The notes under the pieces are model-generated. The model did no database searches and had not been told where the DNA came from. It saw nothing but the letters and a program-made list of their open reading frames with translations. This document shows positions 16,838-24,676 of a DNA stretch of 44,826 bases, in pieces. Positions within the stretch are counted from its first letter, which is position 1, and the number at the start of each line of letters is the position of its first letter. Both the position numbers and the translations under genes were made by a program. Source of the DNA: an uncultured Oscillospiraceae bacterium (lineage in GTDB: Bacteria; Bacillota; Clostridia; Oscillospirales; Oscillospiraceae); the NCBI GenBank assembly GCA_944385435.1, contig CALWXG010000016.1, positions 1 through 44,826 on the forward strand, given 5' to 3'.

Positions 16838-16885
16838 TCGACAGAATATCACACATTTGCCGGGCATCGTCCAACTAGTTTCCGA
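16838..16885 (-). promoter_or_regulatory. Two-block shared promoter/operator motif, copy 2
   Basis: Plus-strand TCGACAGAATATCACAC (16838-16854) and GTCCAACTAGTTTCCGA (16869-16885) have the same 14-nt spacing as the copy at 5962-6009. On the minus strand this gives TTGGAC, 17 nt, TGATAT (or 20 nt, TATTCT), with conserved TCGGAAA upstream. It ends 51 nt before the TTG start of the Hsp70-like gene. Confidence 0.7.
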
Positions 16886-17408
16886 CTCCGCTCCTGCTGT
16901 CCTGAATTCTGCCCGGCGGTGGATCGGGCACGGGGTGGACAATAAGGAGACATCCAGTGGATCTGCGGAAAGCTTCGATCTATTCATGTCCGGTTTATGC
17001 GCGATGGCGTACAGTTGGCCTGGCGGCGGAATACCTGGGGAGGAGCCGCCGGGAGGTCTGTGACGGGCAAGAAAAGATTGCGTAAAAGATGATAAAAAGC
17101 GGATCAACAGCACAGAATGTGAGAGAATTGCGGAGATCAGGCCGGACTGACGCAAGACGGCAGGGCGTGGAACAGGCGGCCGATTGGGGACCTTCATATC
17201 GGAAATCAGCCCGGTTATGGCCTGTTTTCAGGTCCGAAACGGAGAATGGTCGGCGCAATGCGGATGTGGTATAGTAACTGCGTAAGCACATAATTGCGCC
17301 GGACGTGCCTGCTGCGCAGTACAGCGGCAACGGGGAAAGGATGAGTGCCCCGGTGCGGACGGGAAAACACCCGGGCGGGTGAGCCGCCCCCCGAAGAAGG
17401 AGGTATTT
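16886..17408. other. Intergenic region between accessory block and SGNH hydrolase
   Basis: About 520 bases without a supported gene. It contains a 9-bp GC-rich inverted repeat (CCTGGCGGC near 17019 with GCCGCCGGG near 17047) lacking a T tract, a possible weak -10 TATAGT near 17271, and a small CACCCG/CGGGTG hairpin near 17370. Base composition shifts to higher GC around here. Confidence 0.5.
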
Positions 17409-18845
17409 ATGAAAAAGCGCATGTTCAGTATCCTGTGTGTTCTTGCCCTGTGCATGGCCTTGCTTCCTGCCACAGCCTTTGCGGAAAGCCGGCAGTATCT
17501 GGCTCTGGGAGACAGTATCACCACCGGATATGCACCGGGAGGCAGTGAGATCGAGAACCCCTTTGCGGATCAGGTGGCGGAGGGGCTGGGATACACTCTG
17601 ACCAATCTGGCCGAAGACGGTGAGACCACGGCATCGCTGCTGGCAAAGATGCAGACGACGGACGTATCCGCAGCCGACCTCATTACCCTCACCATCGGAG
17701 GCAACGACCTGATGGGGGCGCTGTATGGTTATTTGGCCGCGAAGTATAATGAGGGCAGGGAAGAGGATCAGAAGCTCGACGCGGCCGGGGTGCAGGAGGC
17801 CCTGATCAGCGGAGATCCTGGGTTTCTGCATTTTGCCGCAACGCAACTTCCCGGCTTCGCCGCATCTGAACAGGCCAGAGAGGCACTGACCGCATTTACC
17901 GGAAACCTGACCGCCATTGTGGCTGCCGTCAGGGCGGCCAATCCGGATGTGACCCTGCTGGTAGCCACCCAGTATAATCCCTACCGCTATCTGGGGAAAC
18001 AATATGGGGAAGTGGTGCCCCAGGCGCAGACCATCTCCGATGGGTTTGAGGCAGGACTGGCGGTGCTGAATGGAGCCATCGCCGCGGCCGGCCAGACCGG
18101 GGCGTTTGAGATTGTGGATGTGTATGCCGCCTTTGAGACGGCGGTGGAGGCCGGAATCAATCCCTGCAATCCCTCCTTTACGCCGCCTCTCACCATCAAT
18201 CTTGATTTTCATCCGAATCAGACCGGCCACGATCTGATTGCAGCGGCCGTCAAAACCGCGCTGGGCCAGACTGAGCCCCCGGTGACAGAGGAGCCGCAGG
18301 CCTTTGCCGATGTGCCGCAGGGGGCCTGGTATGCCAATGCCGTGAGCTTTGTCGCTGGAAACAACCTGATGTCCGGATATGGCAACGGCAACTTCGGACC
18401 CGGCGATACGCTGTCCCGGGCGCAGCTGTGCCAGATTCTCTACAACGCCGCAGGAAAGCCCGCTGTGACCGGCAGCAGCGGATTCACTGACGTGGCGGAG
18501 GGGGCCTGGTACGCCGACGCCGTGGCGTGGGCCAATGCTCTGGGAGTTGTGGGGGGCTATGGGGATGGCCTGTTCGTCCCCAATGCGCCCATCACCCGGC
18601 AGGAGCTGGCTGCCATGCTCTACCGCTTCGCCCAGCTCCGGGGCTGGGATGTGAGCGTGGGGGAGGACACCAATATCCTCAGTTATACGGACTTTGACCA
18701 GCTCAGCCAGTGGGCCATTCCCGCCATGCAGTGGGCCTGCGGCGCCGGGATCATCCGCGGTGTGCGTGAGGACGCGCTTGAACCGCAGGGCAATGCCACC
18801 AGAGCGCAGGCCGCAGTCATGCTGATGCGGTTCATCCGGGAATAA
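17409..18845 (+). CDS. Secreted SGNH/GDSL hydrolase with three S-layer homology repeats
   Basis: A 478-aa protein with a signal peptide (MKKRMFSILCVLALCMALLP, cleaved near AFA). The SGNH domain (about 28-300) has block I ALGDSIT (nucleophile Ser), block III IGGND (oxyanion Gly and Asn), and block V DFHPNQTGH (Asp/His). Three SLH repeats follow: FADVPQGAWYANAV, FTDVAEGAWYADAV, and a degenerate last one (TDFDQLSQWAIPAM). The SLH repeats anchor the enzyme to the cell wall, so it is an envelope-bound esterase or lipase, perhaps deacylating a wall polymer or acting on external substrate. The ATG at 17409 follows AGGAGGT. It is a single-gene unit with its own terminator. Confidence 0.9.
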   Translation: MKKRMFSILCVLALCMALLPATAFAESRQYLALGDSITTGYAPGGSEIENPFADQVAEGLGYTLTNLAEDGETTASLLAKMQTTDVSAADLITLTIGGNDLMGALYGYLAAKYNEGREEDQKLDAAGVQEALISGDPGFLHFAATQLPGFAASEQAREALTAFTGNLTAIVAAVRAANPDVTLLVATQYNPYRYLGKQYGEVVPQAQTISDGFEAGLAVLNGAIAAAGQTGAFEIVDVYAAFETAVEAGINPCNPSFTPPLTINLDFHPNQTGHDLIAAAVKTALGQTEPPVTEEPQAFADVPQGAWYANAVSFVAGNNLMSGYGNGNFGPGDTLSRAQLCQILYNAAGKPAVTGSSGFTDVAEGAWYADAVAWANALGVVGGYGDGLFVPNAPITRQELAAMLYRFAQLRGWDVSVGEDTNILSYTDFDQLSQWAIPAMQWACGAGIIRGVREDALEPQGNATRAQAAVMLMRFIRE

Positions 18846-18860
18846 GAGCTGAAAGATCTG

Positions 18861-18897
18861 AAATCCCGCCTGGCTTAAATTGCCGGGCGGGATTTTC
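18861..18897 (+). terminator. Terminator of the SGNH hydrolase gene
   Basis: The arms AAATCCCGCC and GGCGGGATTT, extended by an inner GGC/GCC pair, are followed by a short T-rich end. The hairpin begins 16 nt after the stop codon. Confidence 0.85.
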
Positions 18898-19038
18898 GCT
18901 GTGAGACAGCCGGATGGTTCCCTGCGGATCCGGGCTTGGGGGAATGTGAACTCTGACATGGCTCTGGCCTGCTTCCGCATAGGGAGCCCCGCCAGTATCC
19001 GTTTGGGCGCGTGGGGTATTTTCCACACCGGACCGGCT

Positions 19039-19071
19039 TTGACCTTTTTTGAGGAGACGGCGGGCTATAAT
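19039..19071 (+). promoter_or_regulatory. spoIIG-type promoter with long spacer
   Basis: TTGACC (19039-19044) and a perfect TATAAT (19066-19071) are separated by 21 nt, which is too long for an ordinary SigA promoter. The B. subtilis spoIIG promoter is known for a 22-nt spacer that makes it dependent on Spo0A~P. No clear TGTCGAA Spo0A box is seen, so Spo0A control is inferred from the spacing and the gene downstream. Confidence 0.6.
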
Positions 19072-19117
19072 AGAGCTCGCCGGCCGCAGAGAGGTCTGGC
19101 CGGAAGGAGTGAGGCGC

Positions 19118-19972
19118 ATGGGCACTGGATCGGTCACGGTGGTATACATAGATTTGCTGTTCGGGCTGAACTTCACGGCCAATTATCTGCTTCTGCTGGG
19201 GGCGGGAAGAATGGCGGGGACGGTTCTGCACCGGCTTCGCATCGCCGCCGGAGCGGCGCTGGGGGCGGTGTACGCTGCTGCGGCTTTTTTTCCAGGATTT
19301 GAGTGGCTGACGGCCTGGCCCTGCAAGGCGGGGGCCGGCGTGCTGATGGTACTGGCGGCCTTCGGCGGCGGAAGGAAGCTGGTGCGCACCTGTGTCCTGT
19401 TTTTTGGCGCGTCCGCCGCCCTGGCCGGGGGTGTGCTGGCTGTGCAGCTGCTGGGCGGCATTCCGCTCACGGCGCCCAACGGGATATTTTACACGCAGAC
19501 GGATCTGAGGCTTCTTCTGCTGCTGTTTGTGCTGTGCTATTTTGTGTTGTCCCTCTTTTTCCGGAGAGTCGGGGCCCACGGAAGCCGGGAACTCACGCCG
19601 GTCCGGATCCGGCTGCTGGGGCAGGTGTTTTCCCTGACCGCCCTGGTGGACTCCGGCCACTGTGTGACGGACCCTGTGACCAACCGGCCGGTGCTGATTG
19701 CGGACGGAGCCTGTCTGTCCGGCTGCCTGCCCCCGGGGGTGTCGGCCCGGAAGCCCATTGAGTCGGTCCGGCGGTGCCAGGAGCTGGGGCTGAGGGGCGC
19801 GAGACTGATCCCATACCGGGCGGTGGGAGTGGAGTGCGGCTTGCTGCTGGCCCTGCCGGCGGAACAGGTCCGGATCGGAGGGAAGACGCAGGACGGGCTC
19901 CTGGTGGCGCTTTCGCCCACACCGTTGGACGATGGCGGCGGTTATCAGGTGCTGGTGGGGGTGACCGGCTGA
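19118..19972 (+). CDS. spoIIGA: Sporulation sigma-E factor-processing peptidase SpoIIGA
   Basis: A 284-aa membrane aspartic protease that activates pro-SigE in the mother cell. The N-terminal half is a membrane domain of about five hydrophobic helices (from YIDLLFGLNFTANYLLLLGA to the region near 145). The C-terminal half has the catalytic motif LVDSGH...DPVTNRPV, matching LVDTGN...DPxTxxPV of the family, with the active Asp in DSG. The ATG at 19118 follows AAGGAG; a longer frame begins in the promoter. sigE follows after 27 nt, the standard spoIIG order. The protease forms a dimer and responds to SpoIIR in the family. DSGH replaces the more common DTGN, a conservative change. Confidence 0.92.
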   Translation: MGTGSVTVVYIDLLFGLNFTANYLLLLGAGRMAGTVLHRLRIAAGAALGAVYAAAAFFPGFEWLTAWPCKAGAGVLMVLAAFGGGRKLVRTCVLFFGASAALAGGVLAVQLLGGIPLTAPNGIFYTQTDLRLLLLLFVLCYFVLSLFFRRVGAHGSRELTPVRIRLLGQVFSLTALVDSGHCVTDPVTNRPVLIADGACLSGCLPPGVSARKPIESVRRCQELGLRGARLIPYRAVGVECGLLLALPAEQVRIGGKTQDGLLVALSPTPLDDGGGYQVLVGVTG

Positions 19973-19999
19973 CACGGCCGGGGGAGGAGGAGAACCGAT

Positions 20000-20755
20000 G
20001 TGAAGAATTCTGGAATGGACTTGAATTGGGAGAGCGTGGCAGGCGGATGGTATATCCGGCTGTGCAGATGGCTGTCTGTGCTGGGCATCCGGCTGCAGGG
20101 GGCGGTGCACTATATTGGCGGGAATGACACGCTTCCTCCGCCGCTGAGCAGGGAGGAGGAGGCGCAGCTCCTGGACCGCCTGGGAAAGGGGGAGCGGGAG
20201 GGTGAGGTGCGGGAGAAGCTCATCGAGCACAATCTGCGCCTGGTGGTGTACATTGCCCGCCGCTTTGAAAACACTGGCGTCGGTATCGAAGACCTGATTT
20301 CCATCGGGACCATTGGGCTGATCAAGGCGGTGGAGACCTATCAGCCGGAGAAGAAGATCAAGCTGGCCACCTATGCCTCCCGGTGCATTGAAAATGAGAT
20401 CCTGATGTATCTGCGCAAGAATGCCAACCGGAGGGGAGAGGTGTCGCTGGACGAGCCGCTGAATACGGATTGGGATGGAAACGAGCTGCTGCTGTCCGAT
20501 GTGCTGGGGACGGACAGCGATGTGATTGAGCGGCCGCTGGAGGACGACGTGGACCGGAATCTGCTGTTTGACGCAGTGCGCAGGCTGCCGGAGCGGGAGC
20601 GGACCATTATCACCATGCGCTTTGGCCTGAATGGGAGAAAGGAGCGGACGCAAAAGGAGGTGGCCGACCTGCTGGGGATCTCCCAGTCCTACATTTCCCG
20701 GCTGGAAAAGAGGATCATCCACCGGCTGAAACGGGAAATCTTGCAGATGCTGTGA
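20000..20755 (+). CDS. sigE: RNA polymerase sporulation sigma factor SigE
   Basis: A 251-aa sigma-70 family factor for early mother-cell transcription. The N-terminal about 30 residues ([20 protein letters not shown]) form the amphipathic pro-sequence that SpoIIGA removes. Region 2 shows [20 protein letters not shown] and [17 protein letters not shown], then the melting segment [17 protein letters not shown]. Region 4 has [15 protein letters not shown] and the [23 protein letters not shown]. The GTG at 20000 follows GGAGGAGG; ATG at 20015 is possible but would shorten the pro-region. It follows spoIIGA in the same operon. Confidence 0.95.
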   Translation: MKNSGMDLNWESVAGGWYIRLCRWLSVLGIRLQGAVHYIGGNDTLPPPLSREEEAQLLDRLGKGEREGEVREKLIEHNLRLVVYIARRFENTGVGIEDLISIGTIGLIKAVETYQPEKKIKLATYASRCIENEILMYLRKNANRRGEVSLDEPLNTDWDGNELLLSDVLGTDSDVIERPLEDDVDRNLLFDAVRRLPERERTIITMRFGLNGRKERTQKEVADLLGISQSYISRLEKRIIHRLKREILQML

Positions 20756-20810
20756 GGGAAAAGTCCATCGAAAGCGGTCTGACAATAAAAAATAAAGCCT
20801 GTCCTGCCAT

Positions 20811-20840
20811 CGTATGAAAGGACCCCCGCCGGAAATACTG
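20811..20840 (+). promoter_or_regulatory. Candidate SigF-type promoter before sigG
   Basis: CGTATG (20811-20816), a 14-nt gap and GGAAATACTG (20831-20840) match the SigF consensus (about GCATA, 15 nt, GGnnAnAnT) at most positions. It ends 30 nt before the sigG start. In B. subtilis sigG is made in the forespore from a SigF promoter, so position and sequence agree, but the motif is short. Confidence 0.45.
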
Positions 20841-20870
20841 AATCTATCCGGTTCAGAATGAGGTGAGGGC

Positions 20871-21641
20871 GTGCAGGGCAAGGTGGAGATATGCGGCGTC
20901 AATACCGCCAAACTGAAGGTGCTGAAAAGTGAGGAGAGCCTGGAACTGCTCCGGCGGGCCAGACAGGGAGATCAGCAGGCCAGGGAGGAGTTGATCTCCG
21001 GCAATCTGAGGCTGGTGCTGTCTGTCATCCAGCGGTTCTCCGGACGGGGAGAGAATGTGGACGATCTGTTTCAGGTGGGGTGCATCGGCCTGATCAAAGC
21101 CATCGACAATTTTGATGTAACTATGGACGTGCGGTTCTCCACCTATGGAGTGCCGATGATCATCGGGGAGATCCGGCGGTATCTTCGGGATAACAGTGCC
21201 ATTCGGGTGTCCCGGTCCATCCGGGACATGGCATATCGGGTGCTGCAGGCCAAGGAGGCGTACCAGGCGGAGCACCAGCGCGAACCCACCGTGGAACAGA
21301 TTGCCCGGATGTTGGACGTGCGCCGGGAGGATGTGGTGACGGCAATGGAGGCTGTGGTGGAACCGGTGTCTCTGTTCGAGCCGGTGTATTCCGATGGAGG
21401 GGACACCGTATGTGTGATGGATCAGGTGCGGGACAAGAAGAATACCGATGAGGCCTGGCTGGAGCACATCGCCCTGGAAGATGCGATTTCCAAGCTCAGT
21501 CAGCGGGAACAGCGAATTCTCACCCTGCGCTTCTTTCAGGGGAAGACGCAGACGGAGGTGTCGGAAGAGGTGGGAATCTCCCAGGCTCAGGTGTCCCGGC
21601 TGGAGAAGAACGCCCTGAACCAGATCCGGAAGGAACTGTGA
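20871..21641 (+). CDS. sigG: RNA polymerase sporulation sigma factor SigG
   Basis: A 256-aa late forespore sigma factor. The N-terminal KVEICGVNTAKLKVL is the typical SigG start. Region 2 has LISGNLRLVLSVIQRF and DLFQVGCIGLIKAIDNFD, region 3 has RDMAYRVLQAKEAYQAEH, and region 4 has LSQREQRILTLRFF and TEVSEEVGISQAQVSRLEK. There is no pro-sequence, as expected. The GTG at 20871 follows GAGGTGAG. It lies 115 nt after sigE with its own candidate SigF promoter, keeping the spoIIGA-sigE-sigG order of Firmicutes. Confidence 0.95.
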   Translation: MQGKVEICGVNTAKLKVLKSEESLELLRRARQGDQQAREELISGNLRLVLSVIQRFSGRGENVDDLFQVGCIGLIKAIDNFDVTMDVRFSTYGVPMIIGEIRRYLRDNSAIRVSRSIRDMAYRVLQAKEAYQAEHQREPTVEQIARMLDVRREDVVTAMEAVVEPVSLFEPVYSDGGDTVCVMDQVRDKKNTDEAWLEHIALEDAISKLSQREQRILTLRFFQGKTQTEVSEEVGISQAQVSRLEKNALNQIRKEL

Positions 21642-21669
21642 TCGGACATTGGATGGGGTGCAGATGAAA

Positions 21670-21708
21670 CGTGGGCCCGGAGAAGCGATTCGCTCTTCCG
21701 GGCCCACG
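21670..21708. terminator. Bidirectional hairpin between sigG and the MATE gene
   Basis: An inverted repeat with 18-nt arms and two mismatches (CGTGGGCCCGGA at 21670-21681 and TCCGGGCCCACG at 21697-21708) lies between convergent genes. T tracts are weak on both sides (CGTTTC on the minus strand), but position and strength fit a shared terminator. Confidence 0.75.
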
Positions 21709-21808
21709 CGGCTTGGTGAGAAAAGGTCTGTGAGATTGATGGAGAGAAGCACGCAGCGATCGGCGCAAGCGTGCAGGGGCAGAGGTTCCGGACGGCTCCG
21801 GGATGGAA

Positions 21809-23272
21809 TTACAGGGTCCGGGACGACTGTCCCGCGGGGGCTGGGCCGCCGGGGCGCCGGACAGGTGTATCCAACACGTTCTGGGCGGAGGGAAGCGAAT
21901 CTGTATCCGGCGGAACGTCCCGGATGACCGGCAGATCCCGCCGCAGCCGCCGGATACAGGCAATGCTGGCCGGGATCAGAAACAGATCGGCGCAGATCCA
22001 GGCAGCGGGGGAGGCAAAGCAGGCCGCGGTGTAGCCAAAGGCGGGAACGAAGAAGTACCCCACCGCGGTGCGGGCGAGCATCTCCAGCACTCCGGCCAGG
22101 ATGGCAAAGACGCTGTATCCCATACCCTGAATGGAGAAACGGAGAATGTTCACCAGAGCCAGCGGGAAGAAGAACGAGCAGCTGATCAGGATGTACTGGC
22201 TGGCGAGGGAGACAAGCAGCTCCAGTTCCGGCTCGGCGGGATCCAGAAAGAGCATGGCGCACTGGTTGGAGAACAGAATCATGGACAGGAGAATGACGCC
22301 GGCGCACACGGCGCCCAGCAGGGAGCAGGCGCGGATTCCGCGGCCCAGCCGGTCCAGCTTCACCGCGCCTGCGTTCTGCCCGCAGTAGGTGGCCATGGTG
22401 GCGCCCATGGCGTCATACGGACAGGCCAGAAGCTGATACAGCTTGCTTCCGGCCGCAATGGCTGCCACATAGGTACTGCCCAGGGCGTTGACCGCGGACT
22501 GAAGCACAATGGAGCCGATGGCGGTGATGGAATACTGCAGGCCCATGGGAATTCCCATGGCACACAGGGTGCCGCAGGAGGGGCGGTCCAGGCGCCGTTC
22601 CGCCTTGGCCATACGCAGAACAGGATACTTTTTTACCATATAGAGCAGGCAGGTCAGGCCGGAGATGCCCTGGGAGATGACGGTGGCAATGGCGGCTCCC
22701 GCCACCCCTGCGTCAAACTGCAGGATGAAGACAAAGTCCAGAAGGATATTCAGAAGAGAGGACAGCGCCAGAAAATAGACCGGGGTTCGGCTGTCCCCCA
22801 GGGACCGGATGATGCCCGCCAGCAGGTTGTAGAGAAATGTGGTGGGAATACCCATGAAAATAATGAAAATATAGGCATAGGCATCGGAAAAAATATCGGA
22901 AGGCGTGTTTATAACGGTGAGGATCCCATCGCAGAAAATGCCGGTCAGTGCAGTGAGAAGCACGGAGAACAGCAGGGAGAGGTAGGCTGCATTGGCCACG
23001 AACCTGCGCATGCCGGAGTGATCGCCTGCGCCCATTTTCTGGGCGACCGGGATGGCAAAGCCGCTGCACACTCCGCTGCAGAAACCGATGACGAAGAAGC
23101 TGATGGAATTGGTGGAGCCCACAGCAGCTAAAGCCTGGGCGCCCAGCAGTTTGCCCACAATCATGCTGTCCATCAGGTTATAGAACTGCTGGAACAGCAG
23201 GCCCAGCAGGGTGGGCAGAGCAAAACCCAGAATCAGCCGCATGGGGCTGCCGTGGGTGAGATCACGAATCAT
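21809..23272 (-). CDS. MATE family multidrug/metabolite efflux transporter
   Basis: A 487-aa inner-membrane protein with twelve hydrophobic segments in two six-helix halves. The start of each half is typical: GFALPTLLGLLFQQFYNLMDSM in the first and a repeat near residue 240 (MGIPMGLQYSITAIGSIVLQ). The family exchanges Na+ or H+ for cationic drugs or metabolites. A polar Pro/Ser-rich cytoplasmic tail of about 40 residues extends the C-terminus. The ATG at 23272 follows AGGAGG at 9 nt; a longer GTG start would cover the site. It is a single-gene unit facing sigG, with a TATAAT (minus strand, 23374-23379) and a small palindrome in the leader. Substrate unknown. Confidence 0.93.
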   Translation of the reverse strand: MIRDLTHGSPMRLILGFALPTLLGLLFQQFYNLMDSMIVGKLLGAQALAAVGSTNSISFFVIGFCSGVCSGFAIPVAQKMGAGDHSGMRRFVANAAYLSLLFSVLLTALTGIFCDGILTVINTPSDIFSDAYAYIFIIFMGIPTTFLYNLLAGIIRSLGDSRTPVYFLALSSLLNILLDFVFILQFDAGVAGAAIATVISQGISGLTCLLYMVKKYPVLRMAKAERRLDRPSCGTLCAMGIPMGLQYSITAIGSIVLQSAVNALGSTYVAAIAAGSKLYQLLACPYDAMGATMATYCGQNAGAVKLDRLGRGIRACSLLGAVCAGVILLSMILFSNQCAMLFLDPAEPELELLVSLASQYILISCSFFFPLALVNILRFSIQGMGYSVFAILAGVLEMLARTAVGYFFVPAFGYTAACFASPAAWICADLFLIPASIACIRRLRRDLPVIRDVPPDTDSLPSAQNVLDTPVRRPGGPAPAGQSSRTL

Positions 23273-23315
23273 GCAGATCGCCTCCTGCACAGAACTGATT
23301 TTTACCCTGGTGCGA

Positions 23316-23379
23316 GTACTTCGAGTACCATGTTTTCAGACACACAGGGGATCGTGTCATTGGACAGCGACCTATTATA
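23316..23379 (-). promoter_or_regulatory. Promoter and palindrome upstream of the MATE gene
   Basis: On the minus strand TATAAT (23379-23374) has only a weak -35. The leader holds GTACT-TCG-AGTAC (23316-23328), which also forms part of a direct repeat CGAGTACT/CGAGTACC. This could be a repressor site of the MarR or TetR type, common for efflux genes, but no regulator gene is adjacent. The rest of the interval up to the tsf terminator holds nothing recognised. Confidence 0.4.
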
Positions 23380-23579
23380 GACTGGCAGGCGCGGTTTGCA
23401 TAGAGGCTAATTTCACAAGCTTGCCGGTACGCGATCAGCCGCCTTCGGCAGAATGAAAGAAAGGGGCCCGGACAGGACACCGCAAAACAGGGCCCGGGCT
23501 CAGAGGAACCGCACCCGGGTGCAAACAAGATCGTCGGAAGCGATCCCCGGCTTAAAAATACTCCAGATCGAATTCAAAT

Positions 23580-23617
23580 AAAAAAGAGTCCGGGGAAACG
23601 AATTTCCTCGGACTCTT
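23580..23617 (-). terminator. Terminator of the rpsB-tsf operon
   Basis: On the minus strand the arms AAGAGTCCGAGGAAA and TTTCCCCGGACTCTT around a TTCG loop are followed by a run of T. It lies 60 nt after the tsf stop. Confidence 0.92.
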
Positions 23618-23676
23618 CTGACTGTCTAAATTCAGGGACGATGTGCTTGTTTTGCGGGGGACAAGCTCAAAAGAAC

Positions 23677-24588
23677 TTACTTCGCCAGCTTGGCAATCTC
23701 CTCAGCGAAGTTCTCCTGCTTCTTCTCGATGCCCTCGCCCTTCTCAAAGCGGATGGCATTCAGGAAGGTGACCGTGCCGCCCATGGCCTTGGCGGCGGAG
23801 GCGATATACTGCTCCACAGTCTGGTCGCCGTTCTTCACGAAGTCCTGCTGCAGCAGGCAGTTTTCGGCGTAGAACTTGTTGAGCTTGCCCATGACGATCT
23901 TTTCCTTCACCTGTTCGGGCTTGGAGGCCATCTTGGGGTCGTTGGACATCTGGACCAGCATGATCTTCTTCTCTTCGTCCAGGACATCCTGGGTGACCTG
24001 GGACTTGTCCCAGAAACGGGGGTTCAGAGCGGCGATCTGCATGGCAACGTCCTTGCCGATCTCGGTGGCGTCAATGCCGCCCTCCACATTCAGGCTCACC
24101 AGCACGCCGATCTTGCCGCCGGCGTGGACATAGGCCACATTGAAGCCGTCGGCAAAGCGGGCGAAGCGGCGCACCTTGATGTTCTCGCCGATGACCAGCA
24201 CCATCTCCTGCTGCTGCTGCAGCACGGTCAGGTCGGTGCCGCAGTATTTGCACTCCATCAGGGCATCCAGGTCGGCGGGGGCGCACTTGGCCACGGTGTC
24301 GGCCACGCCCTTGACGAAGTCCACGAACTTCTCGTTCTTGCCCACAAAGTCGGTCTCGGCGTTGACTTCCACCACGACGCCGATGCCGTCGATCACGGTG
24401 GCGTAAGCCATGCCCTCGGCGGCGATGCGGCCGGCCTTCTTGGCGGAAGCGGCCAGGCCCTTCTCCCGCAGAAGCTCAACGGCCTTGTCCATATTGCCCT
24501 CGGCCTCGGTGAGGGCCTTCTTGCAGTCCATCATGCCGCAGCCGGTCATCTCGCGCAGCTTCTGTACGTCTTTTGCAGTAACAGCCAT
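23677..24588 (-). CDS. tsf: Translation elongation factor Ts
   Basis: A 303-aa guanine-nucleotide exchange factor for EF-Tu. The N-terminal UBA-like domain has KLREMTGCGMMDCKKALTEA, and the second signature is VVVEVNAETDFVGKNEKFV (about residues 71-89). Two subdomains and a C-terminal helix complete a full-length protein. GGAGGTATTAG precedes the ATG. It follows rpsB by 88 nt, the universal order, with an attenuator-like hairpin between them. Codon use is strongly biased to C/G third positions, as expected of a highly expressed gene. Confidence 0.97.
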   Translation of the reverse strand: MAVTAKDVQKLREMTGCGMMDCKKALTEAEGNMDKAVELLREKGLAASAKKAGRIAAEGMAYATVIDGIGVVVEVNAETDFVGKNEKFVDFVKGVADTVAKCAPADLDALMECKYCGTDLTVLQQQQEMVLVIGENIKVRRFARFADGFNVAYVHAGGKIGVLVSLNVEGGIDATEIGKDVAMQIAALNPRFWDKSQVTQDVLDEEKKIMLVQMSNDPKMASKPEQVKEKIVMGKLNKFYAENCLLQQDFVKNGDQTVEQYIASAAKAMGGTVTFLNAIRFEKGEGIEKKQENFAEEIAKLAK

Positions 24589-24616
24589 TACTCTAATACC
24601 TCCAAAAAGTAGTTGT

Positions 24617-24654
24617 AAAAAGGGAAGCGCCCGCCCGTCCCACAGGCGGGCGCT
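24617..24654 (-). terminator. Intergenic attenuator hairpin between rpsB and tsf
   Basis: On the minus strand AGCGCCCGCC pairs with GGCGGGCGCT around a 9-nt loop, followed by TTCCCTTTTT. It has the form of a terminator inside the operon and probably lowers tsf transcription relative to rpsB. Confidence 0.7.
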
Positions 24655-24676
24655 GAATCACGGAAAACGGTTGCGA

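Noticed and set aside
16995-19028. 677-aa minus-strand open frame
   Set aside because: It is antisense to the SGNH hydrolase, which has signal peptide, active-site and SLH motifs. The frame is rich in His, Gln and Arg as expected of a GC-rich shadow and has no ribosome binding site.
18875-20911. 678-aa minus-strand open frame
   Set aside because: It covers spoIIGA and sigE in reverse; composition is typical of a shadow and no family motif is seen.
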